From: JAICJR01 sp963848495
Lineage (GTDB): Bacteria; Actinomycetota; Thermoleophilia; Solirubrobacterales; Thermoleophilaceae
NCBI GenBank assembly: GCA_963848495.1
Contig: CAWKDV010000004.1
Span: forward strand, 124,001-188,000
Direction of reading: 5' to 3'
Length of the DNA: 64,000 nt
The notes below the pieces were generated by a model that was not told the DNA's origin, did no database searches, and saw only the letters and a program-made list of their open reading frames with translations. A program made the translations under genes and the position numbers. Of this stretch, positions 44,333-53,159 are shown piece after piece (the stretch's first letter is position 1; every line of letters starts with the position of its first letter).

Positions 44333-44964
44333 CGCTTCGCCCCCGCCTGAGAGCGCGCCCAGGCAGCGAACGCGATCGGCTTCATCACGCGAACCCGGAA
44401 CAGCATCTCGGCGTGGTGCAGCCCGCAGAACTCGGCGCACGCGCCGCTCTCCGTCACGCCCGGCCTGCCGAACACCATCGACAGCTTGTTGGTGACGCCG
44501 GGAAAGGCGTCCTTCTTGATCCGCATCTGCGGGATCCAGAACGAGTGCACGACGTCCAGCGAGCGGATCAGGAACAGCACCTGCGTGTTCGACGGCACCG
44601 ACAGCGTGCCCTCGTGGTCCACCCCGCTGATCTCGCTGATTCCGTACTTGGGATAGAAGAAGCGCCAGTTCCACTGCGCGGCCGTGACCACCACGCGCAG
44701 GCCCGGGTGCCTCGGCAGCTTGTCCACCTTCGCCTCGGTGGTGAACGTGAAGTGCAGGAGCAGCGGCACCATCGCGGCGAGCACGAGCACGTACGCGCCC
44801 TCGAACCAGGGCCGCTCCGAGCGGCGGCTCGGCGCGCGGCCCTCGCGCCGGCGGTAGCGCAGCAGCGCGAACAGGACGCAGCCGGCGACGATCACGAACA
44901 CGCCGAGCGCGATCGGCACGTAGATGTCGAACAGGTGGCGGTACTCGCGAGCGGTGTCCGTCAT
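44329..44964 (-). CDS. ctaC: Cytochrome c oxidase subunit II (CuA)
   Basis: 211 residues. Two N-terminal helices (VPIALGVFVIVAGCVLFALL; YVLVLAAMVPLLLHFTFT) anchor a cupredoxin domain. CuA ligands are present: His in VVHSFWIPQ, then Cys/Glu/Cys/His/Met in CAEFCGLHHAEM. No haem c domain is fused, and there is no lipobox, so the Cyt c donor is likely the QcrC-like protein from the same operon. ATG at 44964 overlaps the stop of the GMC dehydrogenase gene (ATGA), physically linking a dehydrogenase gene to the oxidase genes. Confidence 0.92.
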   Translation of the reverse strand: MTDTAREYRHLFDIYVPIALGVFVIVAGCVLFALLRYRRREGRAPSRRSERPWFEGAYVLVLAAMVPLLLHFTFTTEAKVDKLPRHPGLRVVVTAAQWNWRFFYPKYGISEISGVDHEGTLSVPSNTQVLFLIRSLDVVHSFWIPQMRIKKDAFPGVTNKLSMVFGRPGVTESGACAEFCGLHHAEMLFRVRVMKPIAFAAWARSQAGAKR

Positions 44965-46628
44965 CCGGCGCGCCCCTGGGCCCTCACGGCCCCCGACGCG
45001 AGCCGGCCCGCCAGGCGCGATGCCAGCGCCATGATCGTCAGCGCCGGATTGGCGGAGCCCTGCGTGGGCATCACGCTGCCGTCCGCGATGAACAGGTTCG
45101 GCACCTCCCAGGCCTGGTGGTCCGCGTTGACCACGCTCTCGTCCGGGTCGGCGCCCATCCGGCAGCCGCCCACGAGGTGCGCGTAGCGGTCGATCGTCAG
45201 CGTTTCCTGGGCGCCCGCGTTCTCCCAGATCTCGTCGATCACCCGCTTCGAATAGGCGATGTTGGCCCGGTCGTTGTCCGACTGCGTGTAGTCGAAGCGC
45301 GGCACAGGCATTCCGAACTGGTCGAGCTCGCCGGTGAGCGTCACGCGGTTCTCCGGGTGCGGCAGCAGCTCGTTGAGCACGCCGAGCACGGTCCAGTGCA
45401 CGTAGTCGCGCATGTACTCGCGCAGCGCGTAGCCCCAGTGCCCGTCGGCCAGCACGTGCTCGGCCCAGCCGATCGGCATCGGGGAGACCGTCTGGACGCT
45501 GAATCCGCGCGCGAATCCGCGCGACTCATCGGTCTCGTAGAACTGCTCCGACGACACCTCGGGCGGTGGCGCCTTGAACATGTGCATCGGTTCCGGGAAG
45601 CGCGCCGCCGTCTGCGAGGCGCCCTGCACCATCACGTAGCGGCCCACCTGGTCGTTGGAGTTGGCGAGCCCGTCCGGGAAGCGCGCGCTCGTGGAGTTGA
45701 GGAGCAGCCGCGGCGTCTCGATCGAGTACCCCGCGACGGCCACCGCGGCAGCGCGCTGGAAGCGCTCGCGCCCGTCGTGCAGGTAGGTGACCCCCGTGAC
45801 CGTGCCGGAGGACTCGTCGAGCTCCACGCGCACCGCCATCGAGTCCGCCCGGATCTCCACTCCGTGCTCGATCGCGTCCGGCACGTGCGTGACGAGCGGA
45901 CTGCCCTTCGCGTTCACCTTGCAGCCCTCGAGGCAGAAGCCGCGGTAGATGCAGTGCGGCCGGTTGCCGAAGGCGCCGTTGGTGATCGCCACCGGGCCCA
46001 CGCGCATCTCGATGCCGCAGGCGCGCGCGCCCTGCCAGGCCACCTCGGCCGAGCCGCCGATCGGGTGCGGCCCCATCGGGTAGCCGTGAGGGTCACCCCA
46101 GGGCCAGTGCTGGCCGGCTACGGGGAGCTCGGCCTCGCAGCGCTCGTAGTGCTCCTTGAGGTCCCAGTAGGAGATCGGCCAGTCGGCTCCCACGCCATCG
46201 CGCGTGCGCGTCTCGAAGTCGGACGGGTGAAAGCGCGGCGTATAGCCCGCGTAGTGGACCATCGAGCCCCCCACCCCATGGCCCGAGTTGTTCTTGCCCA
46301 TCTCGACCGGGTCCTCGCCGCCGACGATGCGCTTGTCGGTCCAGAACAGCTTGTGCGAGCCGGCCTCGTCCGACACCCAGTCGCGGTCCGGGTCCCAGAA
46401 CGGCCCGCGCTCCAGCACGACAACGCGCCAGCCCCTGCGCGCCAGCCGCTGGGCGAGCACGCCGCCGCCGGCGCCGCAGCCCACCACGAGCAGGTCCACC
46501 TCGTTCTCGTCGCCGTAGCGGGCCATGCGATCGACGTTCGGCACGCCGCGCCTCTGCGGGTGAAGCAGGAAGGCCGAGTCGTTGTCCGGCGGACGCAGCG
46601 ATCCCTTGAGCAGCTCGCGAGCCTTCAC
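44961..46628 (-). CDS. GMC-family flavoprotein dehydrogenase (gluconate-dehydrogenase large-subunit-like)
   Basis: 555 residues. The N-terminal FAD motif is VDLLVVGCGAGGGVLAQRLA at about residues 42-61. GMC signatures include GGSMVHYAGYTPRFHPSDFE (120s) and the C-terminal AHLVGGCRMGADPDESVVNA, then LFIADGSVMPTQGSANPALT. A four-Cys cluster (CIYRGFCLEGC region near 225) resembles that of gluconate and 2-keto-gluconate dehydrogenases. These oxidise sugar acids or polyols and pass electrons to a quinone or cytochrome c. The GTG at 46628 overlaps the stop of the subunit-3-like gene, its usual partner. No Tat signal is seen on this chain. Exact substrate unknown. Confidence 0.88.
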   Translation of the reverse strand: MKARELLKGSLRPPDNDSAFLLHPQRRGVPNVDRMARYGDENEVDLLVVGCGAGGGVLAQRLARRGWRVVVLERGPFWDPDRDWVSDEAGSHKLFWTDKRIVGGEDPVEMGKNNSGHGVGGSMVHYAGYTPRFHPSDFETRTRDGVGADWPISYWDLKEHYERCEAELPVAGQHWPWGDPHGYPMGPHPIGGSAEVAWQGARACGIEMRVGPVAITNGAFGNRPHCIYRGFCLEGCKVNAKGSPLVTHVPDAIEHGVEIRADSMAVRVELDESSGTVTGVTYLHDGRERFQRAAAVAVAGYSIETPRLLLNSTSARFPDGLANSNDQVGRYVMVQGASQTAARFPEPMHMFKAPPPEVSSEQFYETDESRGFARGFSVQTVSPMPIGWAEHVLADGHWGYALREYMRDYVHWTVLGVLNELLPHPENRVTLTGELDQFGMPVPRFDYTQSDNDRANIAYSKRVIDEIWENAGAQETLTIDRYAHLVGGCRMGADPDESVVNADHQAWEVPNLFIADGSVMPTQGSANPALTIMALASRLAGRLASGAVRAQGRAG

Positions 46629-47308
46629 TCGAGGCCGCGCTCTCGCACGTCCGGCACGGGATCGATATCGAACGCCGGCCTGGGCTCCCAGCCCTCCGTC
46701 TTGCCCACCCCGAGCGCCGCGTAGCCGCGCGGGTAGGCCGGACCGCCGAAGCCGATCTCGTTCCAGGCCCAGGGGTGCGAGTAGAACGCGGCCAGGATCG
46801 CGCGCGTGACGACCTTCCAGGCCGTCGACACGTCGAGCGCCTCCCAGGCTTCGCCCTCGAGCTCGCCCTTCGAGAAGCGCTTGACGATCTCGAGCTGGGT
46901 CTCGGGCGTGGCGGCCGCGAAGCCGCTCGCCACCTCGTCGAGTCCCCGCGCCACGATGCGCCACACGTCGCGGTCGTCCGGCATGCCCGCGTACTGGAAG
47001 CCGTCGAGCTCGCCCGCGCTGAACTTGGCGTCGATCATGCCCAGAACGGGAATGCGAGGCTCGCAGTCCTGCGCGGTCACCACGTCGCAGAAGGCCTTCA
47101 GCGTGCGCCGCTCGTCCGCGTCCTCGAAGAAGCGAAAGAGGGGCGGCTCCCCTACGCGCGCGAGGACGACCTCACGCGTGACCGGGTCCCAGTGATCGGC
47201 CTGCTCGAGCACGTCCCAGTCCGGGTAGCGCCCGTGCATCTGCGGCGTGGTGCCGCGCCGTTGGCGGGGAAGCTCCGGCGGCCTTCGTCCTGCGCCCTGC
47301 GACCTCAT
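46625..47308 (-). CDS. Gluconate 2-dehydrogenase subunit-3-like protein
   Basis: 227 residues. The family core spans FEDADERRTLKAFCDVVTAQ, then DEVASGFAAATPETQLEIVK and AFYSHPWAWNEIGFGGPAYP. Small subunits of this family pair with a GMC flavoprotein and usually supply the export signal, but here the N-terminus (MRSQGAGRRPPELPRQRRGT) is only basic. The pair may therefore work on the cytoplasmic face. ATG at 47308 overlaps the membrane-protein stop; its stop overlaps the GMC start. Confidence 0.85.
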   Translation of the reverse strand: MRSQGAGRRPPELPRQRRGTTPQMHGRYPDWDVLEQADHWDPVTREVVLARVGEPPLFRFFEDADERRTLKAFCDVVTAQDCEPRIPVLGMIDAKFSAGELDGFQYAGMPDDRDVWRIVARGLDEVASGFAAATPETQLEIVKRFSKGELEGEAWEALDVSTAWKVVTRAILAAFYSHPWAWNEIGFGGPAYPRGYAALGVGKTEGWEPRPAFDIDPVPDVRERGLE

Positions 47309-47736
47309 CTCTCCCGCCTCGCCAGCGCCGCGACCAGCCCCATGCCGCCGACGAGCGCCAGCGAGCCCGGGGCGAGCAGCGGCGGCCCCATCACGAGGTT
47401 GTAGGTGGGCTCCGAGAAGCCGCCCGGCTTGCGCGCCACGCCCCGGACGTGGGTGATCACGCCGATGGCGCCGTCGAGCGCATAGAGCGCCGACACCGCG
47501 GGCAGCGTGGTCCGCGCGTGCCGTTCGCTGAACACGGCGGCCACGCCTGCCGCGGTGAGGGGAGGAGTGAGTGCGATCGGCGTCCACATCCACTTGTCGC
47601 CGAAGGACCCCTTGTAGTGCTCGAGGTAGATCTCGAAGCCGAGCCCGACCGCGCTGACCGCCGTGAGCGCCGAGAGCGTCTTCTGGAAGCGGCCGCTCAG
47701 GAGGTTGCGCCGCACGCGCGCGAGTGCTCTCTTCAC
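47305..47736 (-). CDS. Membrane protein of the dehydrogenase operon
   Basis: 143 residues, about three to four hydrophobic segments (TLSALTAVSAVGLGFEIYLE; TPIALTPPLTAAGVAAVFSE; LLAPGSLALVGGMGLVAALA). It starts at GTG 47736 overlapping the stop of the enolase-family gene, and ends in an ATGA overlap with the subunit-3 gene. Position suggests a membrane anchor or quinone-side partner for the GMC dehydrogenase; the family is unknown. Confidence 0.75.
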   Translation of the reverse strand: MKRALARVRRNLLSGRFQKTLSALTAVSAVGLGFEIYLEHYKGSFGDKWMWTPIALTPPLTAAGVAAVFSERHARTTLPAVSALYALDGAIGVITHVRGVARKPGGFSEPTYNLVMGPPLLAPGSLALVGGMGLVAALARRER

Positions 47737-48839
47737 AGCGCGTACTCCTCGGCGACGTCGCGACGCAGCTCGAGGCCGAGGCCGGGCCGCGACGAGTCGG
47801 GACGGAGCGCCCCGCCCTGCGGTGACAGCACGCCGTCGAACAGGAGCGACTCGATGCGCACGTGGTCGTGGAAGTACTCGAGGTGCGCGAGCGTCTCCAT
47901 CGCGCAGCACGCGTGCGCCGAGATCGCGGGCGCGCAGTGCGCCGAGAACGGGATCGAGCGCGCCTTGCAGACCGCGTCAACGCGCAACAGGCCGGTGATG
48001 CCGCCGCAGCGCGTCACGTCGGCCTGCTGGATGTCCACGCAGTCCGCCATGCGCTCAAAGTAGGGGAGGTCGAAGCCGTACTCGCCCGCCGCGACGCTCA
48101 TGCCGGCGGGCCCGCGGTCGCGGAGGAGGCGGAGGCCGTCGAGATCGTCAGAGCTCACCGGCTCCTCGACATAGGTCACGTCGACCTCCTCGCGGAGGCG
48201 CTCCATCCAGCCGAGCGCCTGCTTGCGCCGCCAGGCGCCGTTCGCGTCCACCATCAGCTCGACGTCCGGGCCGACCGCGGCGCGGGCAGCGCGCACGCGG
48301 CCGAGATCGGCGTCGGGGTCGCGCCCCACCTTCATCTTCACGCGTGGGATCCCCTCCGCCACCCAGCCGCCGAGCTGCTCGGCCAGCCGCTCATCGGAGT
48401 ACGAGGTGAAGCCGCCGCTGCCGTAGACGGGCACCTGCGCGTGGAAGCGGCCCAGCAGGTCGGCGAGCGCGACACCGAGGAGGCGCGCCTTGAGGTCCCA
48501 AAGCGCGATGTCCACGGCGGAGATCGCCATCGCCGACAGCGCCTGCCGGCCGAGGTTGCGCACGGCCGCCTGCATCGCCGCCCACGCCGCCTGCGGGGAC
48601 AGGACGTCCGCCCCGCGCACCACGGCGGCGAGCTTGCCCTCGATCAGAGTCGCCGCGGCGCGGTCCGCGTAGGTGAAGCCGAGCCCGCGCTCACCCCCGC
48701 CGGCCACCTCCACCAGCACGAGCGTGGTCGACTGCCACTCGAGGGTGCCGTCGGATTCCGGCGAATCGGTCGGGATCTCGTACGCGGAGACCGTGATGCT
48801 CTCGATCGCGGCCTCCGCCGAAGCGGCGGCGGCGCACAT
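47733..48839 (-). CDS. Mandelate racemase/muconate lactonizing enzyme family protein
   Basis: 368 residues of the enolase superfamily. Catalytic features are in order: RVKMKVGRD (the KxK pair) near 165, LMVDANGAW (metal Asp) near 197, YVEEPVSSDD (Glu) near 223, VAAGEYGFDLPYF (third metal ligand) near 247, and the distal His in IPFSAHCAPAISAH. Members dehydrate or racemise sugar acids and related carboxylates through an enolate; the substrate is undetermined. Placement between a pyruvate-oxidase-like gene and a gluconate-dehydrogenase-like pair suggests sugar-acid catabolism. The start may be ATG 48839 or the GTG three bases earlier, which overlaps the previous TAG. Confidence 0.88.
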   Translation of the reverse strand: MCAAAASAEAAIESITVSAYEIPTDSPESDGTLEWQSTTLVLVEVAGGGERGLGFTYADRAAATLIEGKLAAVVRGADVLSPQAAWAAMQAAVRNLGRQALSAMAISAVDIALWDLKARLLGVALADLLGRFHAQVPVYGSGGFTSYSDERLAEQLGGWVAEGIPRVKMKVGRDPDADLGRVRAARAAVGPDVELMVDANGAWRRKQALGWMERLREEVDVTYVEEPVSSDDLDGLRLLRDRGPAGMSVAAGEYGFDLPYFERMADCVDIQQADVTRCGGITGLLRVDAVCKARSIPFSAHCAPAISAHACCAMETLAHLEYFHDHVRIESLLFDGVLSPQGGALRPDSSRPGLGLELRRDVAEEYAL

Positions 48840-48841
48840 CA

Positions 48842-50620
48842 CTAGCGGTTCACGAACTCCGCGAGCTTGCCCCTGAGCGCCTCGCGGATGATGTGGCCGC
48901 GCGCCGGCTCGCCCTTGAGCATGGCCGCGGCCATCTCCTTGGCCTGGTCGAAGCGGATGTGCGGCGGCAGCGGGGCCACCTCCGGATCCGTCACGGCCTC
49001 GAGCACCACCGGCCCCTCGCTTGCGAGCGCCTCGTCCCAGGCGCCGGCGACCTGCTCGGGCGCGTCCACCTTGATGCCGCGCAGGCCGAGCAGCTCCGCA
49101 TAGCGGGCGTACGGGAAGTCGGGGATCACCTGCGACGCGTCGAGCTTCGGGTCGCCGGACAGGACGCGCTGCTCCCAGGTGACCTGGTTGAGGTCGTGGT
49201 TGTTCAGCACCAGCACCACCAGCTGCTTGTTGACGAAGCGGTCCTGGTACTTGGCGATGTCGATCAGCGCGTTGATGCCGAGCATCTGCATGGCGCCGTC
49301 GCCCAGGCAGGCGACCACCGGGCGGTCCGGGTAGGCGAACTTCGCCGCAAGCGCGTAGGGCACGCCCGGGCACATCGTCGCCAGCGTGCCGGAGAGCGCG
49401 GCCTTCATGCCCGCGCGGATGCGCAGGTGGCGCGCCCACCAGTTGGTGGCCGAGCCGGAATCCGCCGTGATAATGCAGTTGTCAGGCAGCCGCGGCGAGA
49501 GCTCGTGGAAGAGCAGCTCTGGGTTGAGGGGTTCGGCGGGCTGGTTTGCGCGGTCCTCGAGGATCTCCCACCAGCGGGACACCTCGTGCTCGATCTCCTC
49601 GCGCCAGGAGCGGTCCTCCTTGCGCCGCAGATGCGGGATCAGCGCGTGGAGCGTCTCCCGCGCGTCGCCCACGAGCTGGACGTCGAGCGGATAGCGCATC
49701 CCCACGAGGCGCCCGTCGATGTCGATCTGCACGGCGCGCGCCTGACCCTCCTCGGGCAGCCACTCGGAGTAGGGAAAGCTCGTGCCGACCATCAGCAGCG
49801 TGTCGCAGCTCTGCATCATCTCGTCGCTCGGCTTGGTGCCGAGCAGGCCGATCGACCCCGTGACGAACGGCAGGTCGTCGGGCAGCGCGGCCTTGCCGTT
49901 GAGCGCCTTGGCCACGCCGCAGCCGAGCAGGTCCGCCACCTGCAAGACCTCCTTGTCGGCTCCGATCGCGCCGGCGCCGATCAGCATCGCCACCTTCTCG
50001 CCGCCGTTCAGCACGTCGGCAGCAGCCTCGAGGTCGGTCTCGCGCGGAACCACGCGCGGCTGCTCGTAGCCCACCGACGAGAACACCGAGCCGTGCGCCC
50101 GCGGCGGCTCCGCGTACGCCGACTCCTGCACGTCCTCCGGCACGATCACGCATGTGACCGAGCGCGACGCCTGCGCGACTCGCATCGCGCGGTCGATCAG
50201 GTGCCGCGCCTGTGCCGGGGCCATGCAGTACTGGACGAACTCGGAAGCCACGTCCTTGAACAGGGTCTGCAGGTCCACCTCCTGCTGGTAGTTCGCGCCG
50301 AGCGAGGTGCGCGTCTGCTGGCCGACGATGGCCACCACCGGCTGGTGGTCGAGCTTGGCGTCGTAGAGGCCGTTGAGCAGATGGATCGCGCCGGGGCCGG
50401 AGGTGGCCATGCAGACCCCGACCTCACCGGTGAACTTGGCGTGCGCCGTTGCCGCGAAGGACGCGATCTCCTCGTGCCGGGTCTGGATGAACTCGGGCGC
50501 GTCGGCGGAGTGGAACGCGCCGAGCAGGCCGTTGATGCCGTCGCCCGGGTAGCCGTAGATCTGCTTGACGCCCCACTCCCTGAGGCGTTCCAAAATGAAC
50601 TCCGAGACCTTCTGGCTCAT
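48842..50620 (-). CDS. Thiamine-diphosphate enzyme, pyruvate oxidase/acetolactate synthase-like
   Basis: 592 residues. The N-terminal Pyr domain has YGYPGDGINGLLGAF and the catalytic Glu in IQTRHEEIASFAATAHAKFT (residue ~51). The central FAD/nucleotide-type domain lies at about 190-330. The C-terminal PP domain carries the ThDP motif CLGDGAMQML...NNHDLNQVTW near 440-475. It is closest in feel to PoxB-type pyruvate oxidases, which decarboxylate pyruvate and pass electrons to quinone, but the acceptor is not proven. ATG 50620 has AAGGAG at good spacing. It is the first gene of the tightly overlapped 12-gene set. Confidence 0.88.
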   Translation of the reverse strand: MSQKVSEFILERLREWGVKQIYGYPGDGINGLLGAFHSADAPEFIQTRHEEIASFAATAHAKFTGEVGVCMATSGPGAIHLLNGLYDAKLDHQPVVAIVGQQTRTSLGANYQQEVDLQTLFKDVASEFVQYCMAPAQARHLIDRAMRVAQASRSVTCVIVPEDVQESAYAEPPRAHGSVFSSVGYEQPRVVPRETDLEAAADVLNGGEKVAMLIGAGAIGADKEVLQVADLLGCGVAKALNGKAALPDDLPFVTGSIGLLGTKPSDEMMQSCDTLLMVGTSFPYSEWLPEEGQARAVQIDIDGRLVGMRYPLDVQLVGDARETLHALIPHLRRKEDRSWREEIEHEVSRWWEILEDRANQPAEPLNPELLFHELSPRLPDNCIITADSGSATNWWARHLRIRAGMKAALSGTLATMCPGVPYALAAKFAYPDRPVVACLGDGAMQMLGINALIDIAKYQDRFVNKQLVVLVLNNHDLNQVTWEQRVLSGDPKLDASQVIPDFPYARYAELLGLRGIKVDAPEQVAGAWDEALASEGPVVLEAVTDPEVAPLPPHIRFDQAKEMAAAMLKGEPARGHIIREALRGKLAEFVNR

Positions 50621-50688
50621 GTCGCTCCTTTCCTTGGCGGGCCCGCTGCTGCTACCCGGGTCGCCGCCTCTCATTCCTGAGAATCGGC

Positions 50689-51639
50689 TCAGCCGAACCG
50701 AGGGATCACCTCGCGCTCATACGCCTCGAAGAAGGCGTCCTGGTCAGGCCCGATCTGCTGCACGAACAGCTCATCCACGCCGGCCGCCGCGTACTCCTCG
50801 AGCGCGGCGACGTGCCGGTCGAGATCCGGGCCGCACGGCACCGCCTCGGCGATCATCTCCTCGCTGACGAGCGAGCTCGCCTGCTCGAAGTGCGCGGGCG
50901 TGGGCAGCACCTGTGCGAGCTCGCCGGGCAGCTCCTCATTGGGCCACAACCGGTGCGCGGTGCGCCGGGCCTCTGCCTCGTCTGTCCCGAAGCAGACCTT
51001 GGTGCCGGCCTGCACCGGTCCCCTGCCGCCCTCGCCGTGGTAGAGCCCGATCAGGTCTTTGTCCGGCATCGTGGTGCAGTAGCCGTCGCCGATCCTCGCC
51101 GCGAGCCGCGTGGCCTGTTCGCCGAAGCCCGACACGAGAATCTCGGGCACTGGGTCGGGAAGGTCATAGATGCGCGCGTTCTCGACGAGGTAGTGCCTGC
51201 CGCGGTGATCCTGCACGCCGCCGCGCCAGAGCGTGCGGATCACCTCCACCGCCTCCTCGAGCATCTCGAGGCGCACCTCGGCGGGCGGCCAGCGGTCGCC
51301 GAGGATGTGCTCGTTGAGCGCCTCGCCGCTACCCACGCCGAGCTGGAAGCGACCATCGAGCAGCAGCGCGCAGGTGGCCGCCGCGTGCGCCACGACGGTG
51401 GGATGCATGCGCACGGTCGGGCAGGTCACCGCGGTGGTCACGCGCATGGCGTCCGTCGCCTGCGCGATCGCGCCGATCGTCGACCACACGAACGGACTGT
51501 GGCCCTGCTCGTCGTTCCAGGGGTGGTAGTGGTCGGAGATCCAGAGGGCGTGGAAGCCCGCCTGCTCGCCGCGCCGCGCCTGGCGCACCAGCTCGGCCGG
51601 GCCCCACTCCTCGCTCGACAGGAACAGTCCGAGCTTCAC
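50689..51639 (-). CDS. LLM-class F420-dependent oxidoreductase
   Basis: 316 residues, TIM-barrel luciferase-like fold. Markers: MKLGLFLSSEEWGPAELVRQ, then HALWISDHYHPWNDEQGHSP, RFQLGVGSGEALNEHILGDR and PEILVSGFGEQATRLAARIG. The pattern resembles F420-dependent glucose-6-phosphate or related hydride-transferring enzymes. The GTG at 51639 follows the stop of the ferritin-like gene by 6 bases, so the genes are co-transcribed. A 68-base gap separates it from the downstream pyruvate-oxidase-like gene. Confidence 0.85.
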   Translation of the reverse strand: MKLGLFLSSEEWGPAELVRQARRGEQAGFHALWISDHYHPWNDEQGHSPFVWSTIGAIAQATDAMRVTTAVTCPTVRMHPTVVAHAAATCALLLDGRFQLGVGSGEALNEHILGDRWPPAEVRLEMLEEAVEVIRTLWRGGVQDHRGRHYLVENARIYDLPDPVPEILVSGFGEQATRLAARIGDGYCTTMPDKDLIGLYHGEGGRGPVQAGTKVCFGTDEAEARRTAHRLWPNEELPGELAQVLPTPAHFEQASSLVSEEMIAEAVPCGPDLDRHVAALEEYAAAGVDELFVQQIGPDQDAFFEAYEREVIPRFG

Positions 51640-51645
51640 TGTGCG

Positions 51646-52134
51646 CTAGGACTCCTCGTAGGGATCTTCGTCGCCGGCGAGCTTCAGCGAGCACTCGCGC
51701 ACCTCGCTGAAGTGGCGCTCCTGGATCGGCAGCGCCCACTCCACGAGCTGGCGCAACTCTGCCTCGCCGGCCGTCTCGTTGAGCTTGCCGAGCACGCTCC
51801 AGTGCCCCACCTCGCCGGCCTCGGCCATGATCAGGAACTCGAAGCCGTCGAGCCCGTCGGCGTCGTCGCCCAGGTAGGTCGACATCATGTCGCTCGCCTC
51901 GCCCTTCGTCTCGCGGGCCTTCTCGAGGATCGCCGTCTTCTTGCCCTCGCGCTGATCGGCGAGCTTGGTGCAGCGCTTCTCCGTCTCCTCCGCCTCGCTG
52001 CGCATGCGCTGGAGCACGTCCGCGACGGCCCCTTCGTCGACGAGTCCCTCGACCTTCTGCGTCGCGGCCTGTGCCGCCTGAGCGAGACCGAGCACCTCGG
52101 CCAGCTTTTCTTCCAGTGTCGTAAGTTCGGCCAC
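51646..52134 (-). CDS. Ferritin-like helical protein, 162 residues
   Basis: A highly helical, acidic protein (LEEKLAEVLGLAQAAQAATQ; GFEFLIMAEAGEVGHWSVLG; LRQLVEWALPIQERHFSEVR). The Glu/His spacing in the last two helices resembles DUF892 or hemerythrin-like stress proteins, and the next gene upstream is a double DUF892 protein. The GTG at 52134 has an AAGGAG site 8 bases upstream. Iron binding is an inference. Confidence 0.7.
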   Translation of the reverse strand: MAELTTLEEKLAEVLGLAQAAQAATQKVEGLVDEGAVADVLQRMRSEAEETEKRCTKLADQREGKKTAILEKARETKGEASDMMSTYLGDDADGLDGFEFLIMAEAGEVGHWSVLGKLNETAGEAELRQLVEWALPIQERHFSEVRECSLKLAGDEDPYEES

Positions 52135-52166
52135 TGCGTAACTCCTTCTATTTGGGGAACTGAGGT

Positions 52167-53147
52167 CTACGCGGGCGGCGCGATGCTCTGCTCGACGAGC
52201 GTCGAGCTGAGGGCGTGCCCGAACTGGGCGTGGATCTTGTCCGCCGCCGCCCGCTCGTCGGCCAGGATGCTTTCGGCGAGCGTCACCGCATGTCCGTCAC
52301 CGGCATGCGCCGCGACGCACCGCAGCAGCTCGTAGCCCGCGATCTCGAGGTGCTCGAAGGCGTAGGCGAAGGCCGCGAGCTTGCCGGGCGTGTCCGGCTG
52401 GGCGGCGAAGAACCCGCCCCAGTTGAGCGCGCCCACACGTAGCGCGGCGTCCTTGAGGGCGCTGGTGCGGCCGCCCTTCTCGGTGATCAGCGCCTCGACG
52501 CGCTCGGCGTGACCGCGCGTCTCGCCGAGGTGCTCCTCGAACAGGTCCGCGAGCGCGCTGTCACCCGCGATCGCCTGCCCGCGGGTGAGCAGCTCGATCG
52601 CCTGCCGCTCGATGGCGTGGGCGTCCGCCAGGTACTTGATGAGCTGCTCGTCGAGATCGTCGGGCTCGACCTCGCGCAACGAGGCCTGAGCAGCGATGGC
52701 GAACGCACCGGCCAAGCGCTCCTTCATCGCGATCTCCTCGTCGCGGATGCGGCGCGCGACATCGACGGTCTCCTCGTCCCCAGCGGTCTCGGCCACGACC
52801 GCGAGCAGCTCGTAGCTCGCCTCCTCGAGCGCCTCGTAGGAGTGCGCGTGGGCAACCAGCTTGCCCGGCGTGTCCGGCTGCGCCTTGGCGAACAGCGCGA
52901 AGCCCACGCCGCCGGCCTCCATGACCACGTTCTTGATCTTGGAGGAACTGCCGCCGCGGGCCTCGAGGCGCTCGCCGATCAGGCGCTCGTGGCCCTCGGT
53001 CTCGCGGCAGTGGTCCTCGAACAGACGCGCGAGGCGGGCGTCGCCGGCGATGCCGGGCGCCATCTTCATCTGCACGAGCGCCTGCTTCTCGATCGAGTAG
53101 GCGTCGCTCAGGTACTTGTCGAGTTGGTTGTCGAGTCGGTCGGCCAC
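52167..53147 (-). CDS. Tandem DUF892 (YciE/YciF-like ferritin-type) protein
   Basis: 326 residues made of two homologous ferritin-like halves (about 1-160 and 165-325). Each begins LDNQLDKYLSDAYSIEKQAL or LDEQLIKYLADAHAIERQAI, then has CRETEGHERLIGERLEARGG or LGETRGHAERVEALITEKGG. Each carries FAKAQPDTPGKL or FAAQPDTPGKLA and a late YEALEEASYELL-type helix. DUF892 proteins are linked to stress. I prefer the GTG at 53147, with GGGAG 8 bases upstream, over the frame start at 53156. Confidence 0.88.
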   Translation of the reverse strand: MADRLDNQLDKYLSDAYSIEKQALVQMKMAPGIAGDARLARLFEDHCRETEGHERLIGERLEARGGSSSKIKNVVMEAGGVGFALFAKAQPDTPGKLVAHAHSYEALEEASYELLAVVAETAGDEETVDVARRIRDEEIAMKERLAGAFAIAAQASLREVEPDDLDEQLIKYLADAHAIERQAIELLTRGQAIAGDSALADLFEEHLGETRGHAERVEALITEKGGRTSALKDAALRVGALNWGGFFAAQPDTPGKLAAFAYAFEHLEIAGYELLRCVAAHAGDGHAVTLAESILADERAAADKIHAQFGHALSSTLVEQSIAPPA

Positions 53148-53159
53148 AGCGATCACTCC

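Noticed and set aside
48893..50680. 595-codon open frame opposite the TPP enzyme gene
   Set aside because: Composition is that of an antisense shadow; the minus strand has full TPP-enzyme motifs.
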